A DNA stretch of 64,000 nucleotides from Gramella sp. Hel_I_59 (GTDB lineage Bacteria > Bacteroidota > Bacteroidia > Flavobacteriales > Flavobacteriaceae). Each line of letters begins with the position of its first letter. Position 1 is the first letter of the stretch. Shown here piece by piece: positions 1-8,308 of this stretch. The position numbers and the translations under genes are program-made. The notes beneath the pieces are model-generated. The model saw only the letters and a program-made list of their open reading frames with translations, made no database searches and was not told the DNA's origin. The stretch is taken from NCBI RefSeq assembly GCF_006714895.1, contig NZ_VFME01000001.1, forward strand, positions 3,100,001-3,164,000, read 5' to 3'.

Positions 1-712
1 TACCCCACAGTTCGACAGGCTCACTGCTAAGGTCGACAGGCTCACTGCTATGGTCGACAGGCTCATTATTAGCACCGACGGACTTACTCTTAAGTTCAAC
101 TGGGCTAGTATCGCCAGCTTGCTCCATTTTTACTTTAGCATCATGGAACTTTCTGATCATTGCCGGTAAGACATGCGAAGTTTCCAGGTCAAAATTATCA
201 TGAGTTCCATATAGATTGGTAGGCATCAAACTAACATAATCTTTTCCAAATTGTTTTCGTATCGCTTCACAGGCTTTTACTCCGGCAATCTTTGCTATAG
301 CATACCATTCATTGGTTGGTTCCAGGCTATCCGTCAGCAAATATTCTTCCTTCAGTGGTTGTGGAGCATGCTTTGGATAAATACAGGAACTTCCTAAGAA
401 GATAAATTTCTGAACATCTGACTTATGAGAGAAGTCGATAAGATTATTCTGAATCTGCATGTTCTCCATCAGGAACTGATATGGATATTCGCTATTCGCC
501 ATGATCCCACCTACTCTCGCTGCCGCATCGATGACTACTTCCGGTTTTTCAGTTTCAAAGAAATCAGCAACAGCTGCCTGGTTGCGAAGATCCAGTTCCG
601 AAGAAGTTTTACCGATAAGATTTGTATATCCCTCAGCTTCGAGTTTTCGCCAGATCGCTGAGCCAACCATTCCACGGTGACCGGCGATGTATATTTTTGT
701 GCTCTTGTTCAT
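1..712 (-). CDS. fcl: GDP-L-fucose synthase, partial (C-terminus off the left edge)
   Basis: The enzyme converts GDP-4-keto-6-deoxymannose to GDP-L-fucose in the cytoplasm, using NADPH, and follows Gmd. Read from the ATG at 712, the 237 visible codons stay open to the edge. They show the Rossmann start [14 protein letters not shown], the LGSSCIYP motif, and the catalytic Tyr-x3-Lys in [10 protein letters not shown]. The region before the conserved VWG segment is expanded: about 30 residues are replaced or inserted, ending in three copies of a 7-residue unit of the form SEPVDLS. These are coded by three 21-bp repeats at 10-72, so the frame is kept. The family call is firm. Whether the enlarged loop leaves the enzyme active cannot be told from sequence. 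The remaining C-terminal part lies outside the window. Confidence 0.9.
   Translation of the reverse strand, partial: MNKSTKIYIAGHRGMVGSAIWRKLEAEGYTNLIGKTSSELDLRNQAAVADFFETEKPEVVIDAAARVGGIMANSEYPYQFLMENMQIQNNLIDFSHKSDVQKFIFLGSSCIYPKHAPQPLKEEYLLTDSLEPTNEWYAIAKIAGVKACEAIRKQFGKDYVSLMPTNLYGTHDNFDLETSHVLPAMIRKFHDAKVKMEQAGDTSPVELKSKSVGANNEPVDHSSEPVDLSSEPVELWG
10..72. repeat. Three tandem 21-bp repeats inside fcl
   Basis: Units at 10-30, 31-51 and 52-72 share the core TCGACAGGCTCA. Units 1 and 2 differ only at their edges, and unit 3 diverges at its end. The same core occurs singly at 19633-19654, 19743-19764 and 19870-19892. The length of 21 bp equals seven codons, so any copy number keeps the fcl frame. 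Confidence 0.9.
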
Positions 713-805
713 TCTAATTCTTTCTTACGATTTGTTAGGTGTTCAGACCGCTGTATCGTTTTCTCAGTTGATTTCGCAGATTATGGCGGATTGCGCGAAT
801 TCCTT

Positions 806-1192
806 CTAAGAATTTTCCGTATTAATGAAGCGTTTCCACTTCAGACTTTTCTCTCCAAAGTTAATTAGCAAACCAACTTCTGTATTGGTAGCTTTTAGGT
901 AATTGATTACCTGATTTTCCAGCGCTTTAGGTAAAAAGGCTACTGATTTTATTTCAACTATAATTTTGTTGTAGCAAAGAAAGTCAGCTTTGAAATATTT
1001 CTCCAGTTTTTCACCTTCGTAATATAGATTCAGCCTTTTTTGTTCTTCGAAAGGAATTGAAAACTTATTAAACTCCTTACTTAACACTTCCTGATATACT
1101 GATTCAAGAAAACCGTGACCGAGGCCTTTATGAACTTTCATACAAGCACCAATTATTTGAAACGTTTCCACCTCAAAAAGTAATTTCCCCAT
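806..1192 (-). CDS. GxxExxY family protein
   Basis: This 128-residue protein belongs to the GxxExxY family, named for the motif seen here as GLGHGFLESVYQEVL near residues 23-37. The family has a PD-(D/E)XK-nuclease-like fold and no settled function. A second block, FKADFLCYNKIIVEIKSV (around residues 68-85), carries the Asp and Glu-x-Lys expected of that fold. The gene interrupts the fcl-gmd pair, which are normally adjacent. Its start codon overlaps a 12-bp repeat (ATCCGTGTAATC) that recurs 54 bp upstream. This fits its frequent appearance as a small mobile-looking insert between unrelated genes in Bacteroidota. Family call strong, role unknown. Confidence 0.85.
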   Translation of the reverse strand: MGKLLFEVETFQIIGACMKVHKGLGHGFLESVYQEVLSKEFNKFSIPFEEQKRLNLYYEGEKLEKYFKADFLCYNKIIVEIKSVAFLPKALENQVINYLKATNTEVGLLINFGEKSLKWKRFINTENS

Positions 1193-1256
1193 CCGTGTAA
1201 TCCGTTTTCTTCAGTGAAATGAACCTTCCGTGAAATCAGCCTTAATCCGTGTAATC
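1191..1256. repeat. Direct repeat ATCCGTGTAATC flanking the GxxExxY start
   Basis: The 12-mer ATCCGTGTAATC occurs at 1191-1202 and 1245-1256, in the 72 bp between the GxxExxY gene and gmd. A related CCGTGAAATC lies between them. The copies may be part of a small insertion unit carrying the gene. Confidence 0.7.
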
Positions 1257-1264
1257 TTTCTTAG

Positions 1265-2380
1265 TTATTCGAAATAATTTAAAGTCTTAAACCCACCTTC
1301 TTTAAGGTACTGATCTTTCTGCATAAGTTTTACATCACTGGCCATCATATCTTTTACTAGATCCTTTAGATCATATTCAGGAGTCCAGCCTAGTTTGTTG
1401 TTTGCTTTGGAAGCGTCTCCTATTAATAGATCAACTTCTGTAGGTCTGAAATATTTCGGATCTACTGCCAAAACTTCCTTACCTGTTTCCAGTTGAAATT
1501 TATCGTTGCTACAGGATTTTACATAAGCCTTTTCATCAGCATCTTCACCTCTGAATTCGAGTTCTATTCCGACTTCAGCAAAGGCCATTTTTACAAAATC
1601 TCGAACCGGAGTAGTTTTCCCCGTAGCGATCACCCAGTCTTCTGCTTTTTCGGCTTGCAGGATCATCCACATCATTCTTACATAATCCTTTGCGTGTCCC
1701 CAGTCTCTTTGTGCATCCAGATTCCCCAGGTAAAATTTATCCTGAAGTCCTAAAGCGATCCTTGAAGCTGCCCTGGTGATCTTACGAGTTACAAAAGTTT
1801 CCCCTCTTAGCGGAGATTCGTGATTAAACAAAATTCCGTTACATCCATACATGCCATAAGCTTCACGGTAGTTTACCGTGATCCAGAATGCATACATTTT
1901 TGCAACTGCATAAGGCGAACGTGGATAGAATGGCGTAGTTTCAGATTGAGGTACTTCCTGAACCTTTCCGTATAATTCTGAAGTGGAAGCCTGATAAATA
2001 CGTGTTTTCTTTTCCAGCCCTAACAAGCGAACTGCATCCAGGATACGTAAAGTCCCTAATCCATCAGCATTTCCGGTATATTCCGGAACTTCAAATGATA
2101 CCTGAACATGGCTCATAGCAGCCAGGTTATAGATCTCATCTGGTTGGATTTCCTGAATAAGACGTATAAGATTCGTAGAATCTGTCATATCGCCATAATG
2201 GAGTATAAAATTTCTTTTATCTTCATGTGGATCCTGATATAAATGATCTATCCTATCGGTATTAAAAAGAGAAGATCTTCTTTTTAAACCGTGAACTATA
2301 TATCCTTTTTTCAGGAGGAATTCACTTAAATATGCTCCATCCTGCCCGGTCACGCCGGTAATCAATGCTACTTTATTCAT
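1265..2380 (-). CDS. gmd: GDP-mannose 4,6-dehydratase
   Basis: Converts GDP-D-mannose to GDP-4-keto-6-deoxy-D-mannose, the step before Fcl. The 371-residue length is normal. Features seen are the NADP-binding start [19 protein letters not shown] (residues 5-23), the [16 protein letters not shown] segment typical of GMD, and the catalytic Tyr-x3-Lys in [12 protein letters not shown]. It lies downstream of cysN with a 93-bp gap, and with manC in the same run it supplies the GDP-mannose to GDP-fucose branch. No start ambiguity is apparent. Confidence 0.96.
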   Translation of the reverse strand: MNKVALITGVTGQDGAYLSEFLLKKGYIVHGLKRRSSLFNTDRIDHLYQDPHEDKRNFILHYGDMTDSTNLIRLIQEIQPDEIYNLAAMSHVQVSFEVPEYTGNADGLGTLRILDAVRLLGLEKKTRIYQASTSELYGKVQEVPQSETTPFYPRSPYAVAKMYAFWITVNYREAYGMYGCNGILFNHESPLRGETFVTRKITRAASRIALGLQDKFYLGNLDAQRDWGHAKDYVRMMWMILQAEKAEDWVIATGKTTPVRDFVKMAFAEVGIELEFRGEDADEKAYVKSCSNDKFQLETGKEVLAVDPKYFRPTEVDLLIGDASKANNKLGWTPEYDLKDLVKDMMASDVKLMQKDQYLKEGGFKTLNYFE

Positions 2381-2473
2381 TTTCAGCTATTGCAATTTTC
2401 ATATAATACCGCAGTCCTCTTTACAAAAGACTTCTACTAACTTAAGACTAATGATAATTCCGACAGAAATAGA

Positions 2474-3730
2474 TTAAACTATCATTCCTGCTGCAACGGT
2501 TTCATTAGTATTTTCATCTACCAGAATAATACTACCTGTATTTCTGTTATCTCTATAAGAATCGATCATCAATCTATGCGTAGTTCTGATCGTTACTCTA
2601 GCAATATCATTCATGGAAAGATCCTTGTTTTCCGTATTTCTATTATAAGTGTTGATATCAATCTTATAAACCACATCCTTGATCATGGCTCTCTGTTGAT
2701 TGGAAGTGTGCATCACGGTATATTTTGCTCTGGGCTTCGCAGCATCGTTATTCAGCCAACATAACATCACATCAAATTCCTGCTCTCCTTCCGGTTGATT
2801 ATTCTTCTTTACAATCATATCGCCGCGGCTTACATCAATATCATCTTCCAGAGTTATAGAAATAGACATTGGTGCAAAAGCTTCCTCAACCTCCTGTTCC
2901 CCGGTATTGATAGATTTGATTTTCGAGGTAAAGCCTGAGGGCAGTACGGCTACTTCATCACCCAATCTATAGATTCCGCTGGCCACTCTACCGGCATAGC
3001 CTCTGTAATCTCTATGCTCGTCACTTTGTGGTCTTAATACAGTTTGTACCGGGAACCGTGCATCGATCTTGTTAATATCACTACTAATATGCAGGGTTTC
3101 CAATATACTAAGTAGCGTTCCACCTCCATACCAACTCATGTTTTCGGAACGATTCACAACATTATCTCCCAGAAGGGCACTCATTGGAACAAAACGTACA
3201 TCTTTTACCAGCAGCTTGGAAGAAAACTCCTCGAACTGACCAATGATCTCATTATATCGTTCTTCTGAAAAATCTACCAAATCCATTTTATTGACACAAA
3301 CGATCAAATGAGGAATATTCAGAAGTGAAGCTATAAACGAATGTCTTTTGGTCTGCTCGATAACTCCATGCCTGGCATCTATTAAAATAAGAGCTGCATT
3401 CGCTGTTGATGCTCCAGTAACCATATTACGGGTATATTGAATATGACCCGGAGTATCTGCGATAATGAATTTTCTCTTAGGAGTGGTGAAATATCTGTAC
3501 GCTACATCGATGGTGATGCCCTGTTCTCTCTCATCCTTTAAGCCATCTGTGAACAATGCCAGGTCCACTCCTTCATGACCTTTTTTTGCACTGGTGTTGG
3601 TTACTGACTCTAACTGATCTTCAAATATAGATTTGGAATCATATAGCAGTCGGCCAATGAGGGTACTTTTCCCATCATCCACGCTTCCTGCCGTTGTAAA
3701 TCTTAGTAATTGATTGTTATTGATCTCCAT
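2474..3730 (-). CDS. cysN: Sulfate adenylyltransferase GTPase subunit
   Basis: GTPase partner of CysD. Together they make adenosine 5'-phosphosulfate (APS) from ATP and sulfate, with GTP hydrolysis driving the reaction. Seen in the 418-residue protein: the P-loop GSVDDGKST (residues 15-23), the G3 box DTPGH (92-96) and the G4 box NKMD (147-150), followed by EF-Tu-like beta-barrel domains. There is no fused CysC kinase domain; cysC is a separate gene upstream. It follows cysD with a 65-bp gap. The sugar-nucleotide neighbours point to sulfate activation for glycan sulfation rather than cysteine synthesis, which is inference. Confidence 0.96.
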   Translation of the reverse strand: MEINNNQLLRFTTAGSVDDGKSTLIGRLLYDSKSIFEDQLESVTNTSAKKGHEGVDLALFTDGLKDEREQGITIDVAYRYFTTPKRKFIIADTPGHIQYTRNMVTGASTANAALILIDARHGVIEQTKRHSFIASLLNIPHLIVCVNKMDLVDFSEERYNEIIGQFEEFSSKLLVKDVRFVPMSALLGDNVVNRSENMSWYGGGTLLSILETLHISSDINKIDARFPVQTVLRPQSDEHRDYRGYAGRVASGIYRLGDEVAVLPSGFTSKIKSINTGEQEVEEAFAPMSISITLEDDIDVSRGDMIVKKNNQPEGEQEFDVMLCWLNNDAAKPRAKYTVMHTSNQQRAMIKDVVYKIDINTYNRNTENKDLSMNDIARVTIRTTHRLMIDSYRDNRNTGSIILVDENTNETVAAGMIV

Positions 3731-3795
3731 TATAATATGCTCTTATATATTGTATTGCTAATTAAGCTTGCTGACTCTAAGTTGTGATCTATTAT

Positions 3796-4701
3796 CTAGA
3801 AGTACCCTTGTTTTTTACGGTCTTCCATAGCGGTCTCAGAACGCTTATCATCAGATCTATCTCCACGTTCTGTTTTCCTCATAGTAGAGACTTCATCGGC
3901 AATCTTTTCCAGCGTATCTGCGTCAGACTCTATTCCTCCGGTAATGGTAATATCACCAAGGGTTCTAAACCTTATTTTTTTCTTTTCAATAGTTTCTCCT
4001 TCTTCCAATTTCAGGTATTCTGATACCGGAATCCAGGAGTTACTTCTGAACACAACCTCTCTGTCATGTGCAAAGTATAATGATGGTATACTTATATTCT
4101 CTCTTTTAATATAGTTCCAGACATCCATCTCGGTCCAGTTACTAATTGGAAAAGCTCTGAAGTGTTCTCCTTCGAAATGTTTTCCGTTTAGCAAGTTCCA
4201 GAGTTCTGGCCGCTGGTTCTTAGGATCCCATTCTCCAAAATCATTTCTGTGTGAAAAGAAACGCTCCTTGGCTCGTGCCTTTTCTTCATCTCTTCTACCG
4301 CCACCTATAGCGCAGTCTACCTTGTTAGTCTCTATTGCATCCAAAAGTGTGGTGATCTGAAGCGCATTTCTTGTAGCGTTCTTTCCTTTTTCTTCCGCCA
4401 CACGACCCTGGTCAATACTATCCTGTACCGATCCTACGATCAATTTCACTCCTAGCTCACTGATTAGATCGTCTCTAAACTGAATGGTCTCTGGAAAGTT
4501 GTGACCGGTATCTACATGCATCAGTGCAAAAGGAATTTTACTTGGATAAAAAGCCTTCTTAGCCAAATGTGTTACTAAGATAGAATCCTTTCCTCCCGAA
4601 AACAGGATCACAGGATTTTCAAATTGTGCCCATACCTCCCGTAGGATATAAATAGCTTCAGATTCTAATTCGTCTAAGTAATTAAGATAGTACTTGCTCA
4701 T
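3796..4701 (-). CDS. cysD: Sulfate adenylyltransferase catalytic subunit
   Basis: ATP pyrophosphatase-type subunit that adenylylates sulfate to APS in complex with CysN. The 301-residue protein has the PP-loop SGGKDS at residues 35-40 and matches the family over its full length, ending in the usual RKKQGYF tail. Its ATG shares one base with the stop codon of cysC (overlap at 4701), a sign of translational coupling. It belongs to the cysC-cysD-cysN run. No PAPS reductase or sulfite reductase gene lies nearby. Confidence 0.97.
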   Translation of the reverse strand: MSKYYLNYLDELESEAIYILREVWAQFENPVILFSGGKDSILVTHLAKKAFYPSKIPFALMHVDTGHNFPETIQFRDDLISELGVKLIVGSVQDSIDQGRVAEEKGKNATRNALQITTLLDAIETNKVDCAIGGGRRDEEKARAKERFFSHRNDFGEWDPKNQRPELWNLLNGKHFEGEHFRAFPISNWTEMDVWNYIKRENISIPSLYFAHDREVVFRSNSWIPVSEYLKLEEGETIEKKKIRFRTLGDITITGGIESDADTLEKIADEVSTMRKTERGDRSDDKRSETAMEDRKKQGYF

Positions 4702-5297
4702 TATTTTGTTATTTCCAGTTCTTTTTCTAATAAATTAAGGATACGTTCTACTGAAACCCTAGCTTCTTCCTGATCTGTCCTGATCTCGATCGTAGGTGTT
4801 GCTGGGGGTTCGTAAGGTGCATCAATTCCTGTAAAGTTTTTGATCTCTCCAGCCCGGGCCTTTCTGTAAAGCCCTTTAACGTCACGCTTCTCGCAAATCT
4901 TTAAAGGCGTGTTCACAAAAACCTCTATAAAATCTTCTTCTCCTATAATTTCTCTTATAAAATCTCGATCGCTTTGCAAAGGAGAGATAAAGGAAGCAAT
5001 CACTACGCTCCCACTATCTACAAATAGTTTAGCCACCTCAGCGATACGTCTCAAATTCTCCTCTCGATCCTCACGACTAAAGCCTAGATTATTGTTAAGT
5101 CCCCCACGAATATTATCACCATCTAAGGAAAAGGTGTGTATTCCTTTTTCAAAGAGTTGTTGTTCCACCATATTTGCCAGGGTAGATTTCCCCGAACCTG
5201 ATAACCCGGTAAACCAAATCACAAAAGACTTATGACCTTTCATGGAATTACGAGACGCTCTGCTAACTTCAAATGTATGTGGAACAATATTATTCAT
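4701..5297 (-). CDS. cysC: Adenylylsulfate kinase
   Basis: Phosphorylates APS to PAPS, the universal sulfuryl donor. The 198-residue protein has the P-loop GLSGSGKST (residues 31-39), the DGDNIRGGLNNNLGFS substrate segment and the family's EVFVNTPLKICEKRDVKGLY block. The start overlaps the end of the DUF2061 gene by 8 bp, and the stop touches the cysD start, so the three genes look co-translated. As a free-standing kinase ahead of cysDN it would make PAPS for sulfotransferases. Confidence 0.96.
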   Translation of the reverse strand: MNNIVPHTFEVSRASRNSMKGHKSFVIWFTGLSGSGKSTLANMVEQQLFEKGIHTFSLDGDNIRGGLNNNLGFSREDREENLRRIAEVAKLFVDSGSVVIASFISPLQSDRDFIREIIGEEDFIEVFVNTPLKICEKRDVKGLYRKARAGEIKNFTGIDAPYEPPATPTIEIRTDQEEARVSVERILNLLEKELEITK

Positions 5298-5751
5298 GGG
5301 AATTCTCTAATGGTTCTTTTCGTTTTAATTCTTGATCTCTTCGCTGTTGCAGTCCGAAGTCGTACTTATACCAGGCTCTCTCGTGCAGGTAATATAAGAT
5401 CATTTTTGTAATGACCTCTATAAGCCCAATCTTTAAACCCGTAAAAGGATCACCTGAAATCCACCAAGCCAATAGCATCGTATCTAAAGTGCCTATAGCG
5501 CGCCACGTAATCGTTTTTGCAATATGTCTTTTCCTACTATCTCCATTCTTCGTGACCCCAGCTTTGACTCGAAACCATATACGCTCATGTAGGTAATATA
5601 GCAACATCTTGGTAACCACTTCGGAAAAACCGATCTTAAGACCTGTATAGGGATTACCTGTCACTAGCCAGGAAAGCAGAATCGTATCAATCGTTCCAAC
5701 AATTCTCCAGGTAATAGTTTTAGCGATATGCCTTTTATATGTTTGCGCCAA
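5290..5751 (-). CDS. Tandem DUF2061 membrane protein
   Basis: This 153-residue protein consists of two DUF2061 units. Each begins with KRHIAKTITWR and ends with KM-LYYLHER (residues about 6-53 and 74-121). Each unit has two hydrophobic stretches, so about four membrane segments are expected. The family's function is unknown, but single DUF2061 proteins are often found next to sulfate-activation genes. Here the gene overlaps cysC by 8 bp and starts 3 bp after the manC stop, which ties it to this operon. A role in sulfate or sulfated-precursor handling at the inner membrane is only a guess. The near-identical halves show an internal duplication. Confidence 0.85.
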   Translation of the reverse strand: MAQTYKRHIAKTITWRIVGTIDTILLSWLVTGNPYTGLKIGFSEVVTKMLLYYLHERIWFRVKAGVTKNGDSRKRHIAKTITWRAIGTLDTMLLAWWISGDPFTGLKIGLIEVITKMILYYLHERAWYKYDFGLQQRRDQELKRKEPLENSHE

Positions 5752-5754
5752 GAT

Positions 5755-6753
5755 CTATATTAAATGTGATGCAGAGATCTCAAGTTCCTGATAAACCTTT
5801 TTTACATCCTGGGAACATTTTTTACTCAGCACCAGATTAGCATCTTCTGTACAAACCAAAATAGAATTTTCAAGTCCTACAAAAGCAGTATAATTATTCG
5901 AACCTATTACCATATTGCCATGGCCATCTTTTTCATGTCCCTGCTCAATTAGATAATCATAGATAGCTTCAAAGCTTCCCATATCACTCCAGTCAAAACC
6001 TGACTTCACAACCTTTATTTTATCGCTCCTCTCCATAACTGCATAATCCACACTGATTGAAGGAATTTTTAAGGAGTCTTCCAGATTTAATGCACCTTCC
6101 TTATTATTAAACCAGACTTCCCTGGATGATTCGAAAACTTCTGGCTCATACTTCTTTAATTCCTCCAGAAACAAACCTGCTTTAAAACAGAACATTCCGC
6201 TATTCCAGAGAAATTTTCCGCTTTGCAGAAAGGTTTTTGCAGTAGCCAGATCTGGCTTTTCTCTAAATGAGCTTACGGTGTTGCCTTCAGTTTCAAGATA
6301 ACCATATCCAGTTTCCGGCTTTGTCGGCTGAATACCGAAGGTGACAATATTATCTTCTTTCGCCAATGCTACTGCTTCTTCCACTGCTTTATTGTAAGCT
6401 GCTCCTTCTACAATAATATGATCTGCCGGAGTAACAAGTAGAATATTTTCAGGATGTGCAGAAAAAGCTGCAAATGCTATTGCCGCCGCCGTGTTCCGTG
6501 GGGTTGCTTCAATAATGCTGGAGTGATCTATCGTCCTGGTTCTACTTAAGGTTTCCTCAGATAGATGATCGTTATCAACATTTCCAACGATAGTTAGGTC
6601 ATCGCAAAACTTTTGATTCCGTAGAATTGATAGCTCAAAGAGCGATTTCCCTCCAAACAGGTCTATATATTGTTTTGGTCTTGACTTTCGAGAGAGCGGC
6701 CATAGTCGGCTGCCAACTCCTCCAGTAAGTAATACATGAATAATTTTAGACAT
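5755..6753 (-). CDS. manC: Mannose-1-phosphate guanylyltransferase
   Basis: Makes GDP-mannose from mannose-1-phosphate and GTP, feeding Gmd and Fcl. The 332-residue protein has the nucleotidyltransferase signature GGVGSRLWPLSRKSRPKQ at residues 11-28 and no C-terminal phosphomannose isomerase domain, so it is the short, monofunctional form. It is the first gene of the left half of the locus on the minus strand, with DUF2061 and cysCDN directly behind it. Upstream lies a 673-bp region divergent from the lasso cluster. Confidence 0.95.
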   Translation of the reverse strand: MSKIIHVLLTGGVGSRLWPLSRKSRPKQYIDLFGGKSLFELSILRNQKFCDDLTIVGNVDNDHLSEETLSRTRTIDHSSIIEATPRNTAAAIAFAAFSAHPENILLVTPADHIIVEGAAYNKAVEEAVALAKEDNIVTFGIQPTKPETGYGYLETEGNTVSSFREKPDLATAKTFLQSGKFLWNSGMFCFKAGLFLEELKKYEPEVFESSREVWFNNKEGALNLEDSLKIPSISVDYAVMERSDKIKVVKSGFDWSDMGSFEAIYDYLIEQGHEKDGHGNMVIGSNNYTAFVGLENSILVCTEDANLVLSKKCSQDVKKVYQELEISASHLI

Positions 6754-7426
6754 AACATAACAGGGCTTCGCCTCCGTGAGTCACATATTGTAACTCTCGT
6801 AATAAAATTTTCGATAAAACCTGATTGAAATTCTTTAATCTGGTTAGACCAAAGACACATAAGTAGGGTTAGGCGGATCAGGTTGATTAGAACTTGCGAA
6901 ATTAATCCAGATAATCCATACTGTCAAATTGAAAACGTTAAAAATTTTAACTTTATCTGATCTCAATCGTTTTTAAATGGAACACCTAAACCCTTGATAA
7001 CCAATTATTACTAATAATGTCATAATCTCAAACTTCAGAAGTTAAGATAATTATCAAAGTCATGATTTATTGCTATTTAATTGATAATTCCTCAAATATT
7101 AAATTTTATTATTCTGAAGAGTTTAAGGTATTTTTATCAAGTTTACAACTTATATTTCTGTTCCCGGTGAGATTATTCCCTCATAGATAGTTCACAAGAG
7201 TTACATTTCTTAGTCTGGGAATAAATTTCATTTCTACTCTATCTACCATTTTATTAATTAATAATTGATTAAAAACAGCATCTCATATACCCAACATATA
7301 TCAAAACCTGCATACCAGGTCTTCTGTTTTGAGTAAATCATGCCTGAAAATGAATACTGTGTAAACAATTTATATTTTCTATGTTTGTGAATTATCTACA
7401 ATTAAAGCTAAAACTTATCTTATAAA
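6754..7426. other. Divergent intergenic region, no gene seen
   Basis: These 673 bp separate manC (leftward) from the lasso kinase gene (rightward). They are very AT-rich. No open frame longer than a few dozen codons looks real on either strand. The only clear signal is the -7 box at 7380-7387 for the rightward operon. No -7 match was found for manC. Confidence 0.6.
7380..7387 (+). promoter_or_regulatory. Candidate Bacteroidota -7 promoter box for the lasso operon
   Basis: TATGTTTG matches the flavobacterial TAnnTTTG consensus exactly and lies 39 bp before the TTG start of the kinase gene. No convincing TTG -33 element is seen at the expected distance, so the call rests on the -7 box and its position. 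Confidence 0.5.
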
Positions 7427-8299
7427 TTGAAAGATTCCATTACAGCCCCTCAACAGCATTATAAGTTCCCCTTAACCGATGTAAAAATCGAAATAAGCAA
7501 CAACATAATAGAGGTCGAGGATCCACTATATGTTGATGATTTCTATCGTGTAACTCAGAACGAATTTTTAATGGAAGTTGATGATGTAGGCACCTTCTAC
7601 GCTGCTAACGGCAATTATATATCCATGTGCATTGACCCACAAGCAAGTAGGGAGACTATTGAACTTTACTTAAACGGGTCAACCTACGGCGCAATTTTGC
7701 ATCAACGGAAAATTATGCCTATGCATGGCAGTTGTTTTGTTTATGGTAATAAGGGAATTATGCTTTGCGGGGATTCCGGAGCCGGAAAATCTTCGCTTAC
7801 CGCAGCATTTGTGTTGGATGATAATGAGTTTCTGACAGATGATATAACTCCAATAGTTATTAAGAATAATCAGGCTTTGATCTGGACTATGAGCGACCGT
7901 ATTAAATTATGGGAAGATAGTCTTAAGCAGCTTAGTGAAAGCAAGGAAAGTTTACGTAAAATTGACCCTGATACCGAAAAATTTTACTTTCCCTTAGCAT
8001 CGTATACTAAAAGTCATTTTGCCCTTGATCATATTTTATTATTGGATATTCACGACAATCCTTCTATAAGCATAAAGGAGGTGGAGGGAGTAGAAAAAAT
8101 TATGGCTTTAAGAAAGGAAATATATCGTCTGGAATATATGTTTGGGATGCCCGAAAACGAATCCTCATTTTTCAAAGATCTAACTGCTATGTGTAATTAC
8201 ACCAAAGTCACAAAACTATCCAGACCTAAGCAGATACCAATTCAAGAAACTCAACAGGCAATCGCGGACTACCTGGGCAAAATTTACAATTCAGATTAA
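7427..8299 (+). CDS. Lasso-peptide tailoring kinase, HPr kinase-like (PadeK type)
   Basis: This 290-residue protein resembles the kinase domain of HPr kinase/phosphorylase, with the P-loop GDSGAGKSS (residues 115-123), a preceding conserved His (MPMHGSC) and an acidic block DDNEFLTDDITP (131-142). In paeninodin-type lasso clusters such kinases phosphorylate the C-terminal Ser of the precursor. The precursor here also ends in Ser. No phosphocarrier HPr is encoded nearby, which argues against a role in carbon regulation. The start is TTG: the first in-frame ATG comes only about 49 codons later. The gene is first in the K-C-A unit, 9 bp before the cyclase gene. Confidence 0.85.
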   Translation: MKDSITAPQQHYKFPLTDVKIEISNNIIEVEDPLYVDDFYRVTQNEFLMEVDDVGTFYAANGNYISMCIDPQASRETIELYLNGSTYGAILHQRKIMPMHGSCFVYGNKGIMLCGDSGAGKSSLTAAFVLDDNEFLTDDITPIVIKNNQALIWTMSDRIKLWEDSLKQLSESKESLRKIDPDTEKFYFPLASYTKSHFALDHILLLDIHDNPSISIKEVEGVEKIMALRKEIYRLEYMFGMPENESSFFKDLTAMCNYTKVTKLSRPKQIPIQETQQAIADYLGKIYNSD

Positions 8300-8308
8300 G
8301 CTAAATTC

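Noticed and set aside
10..72. Possible CRISPR array from three tandem 21-bp repeats
   Set aside because: The repeats are contiguous with no spacers and lie in the fcl frame.
7427..8299. HPr kinase of carbon regulation
   Set aside because: No HPr gene nearby; a complete lasso cluster follows directly.
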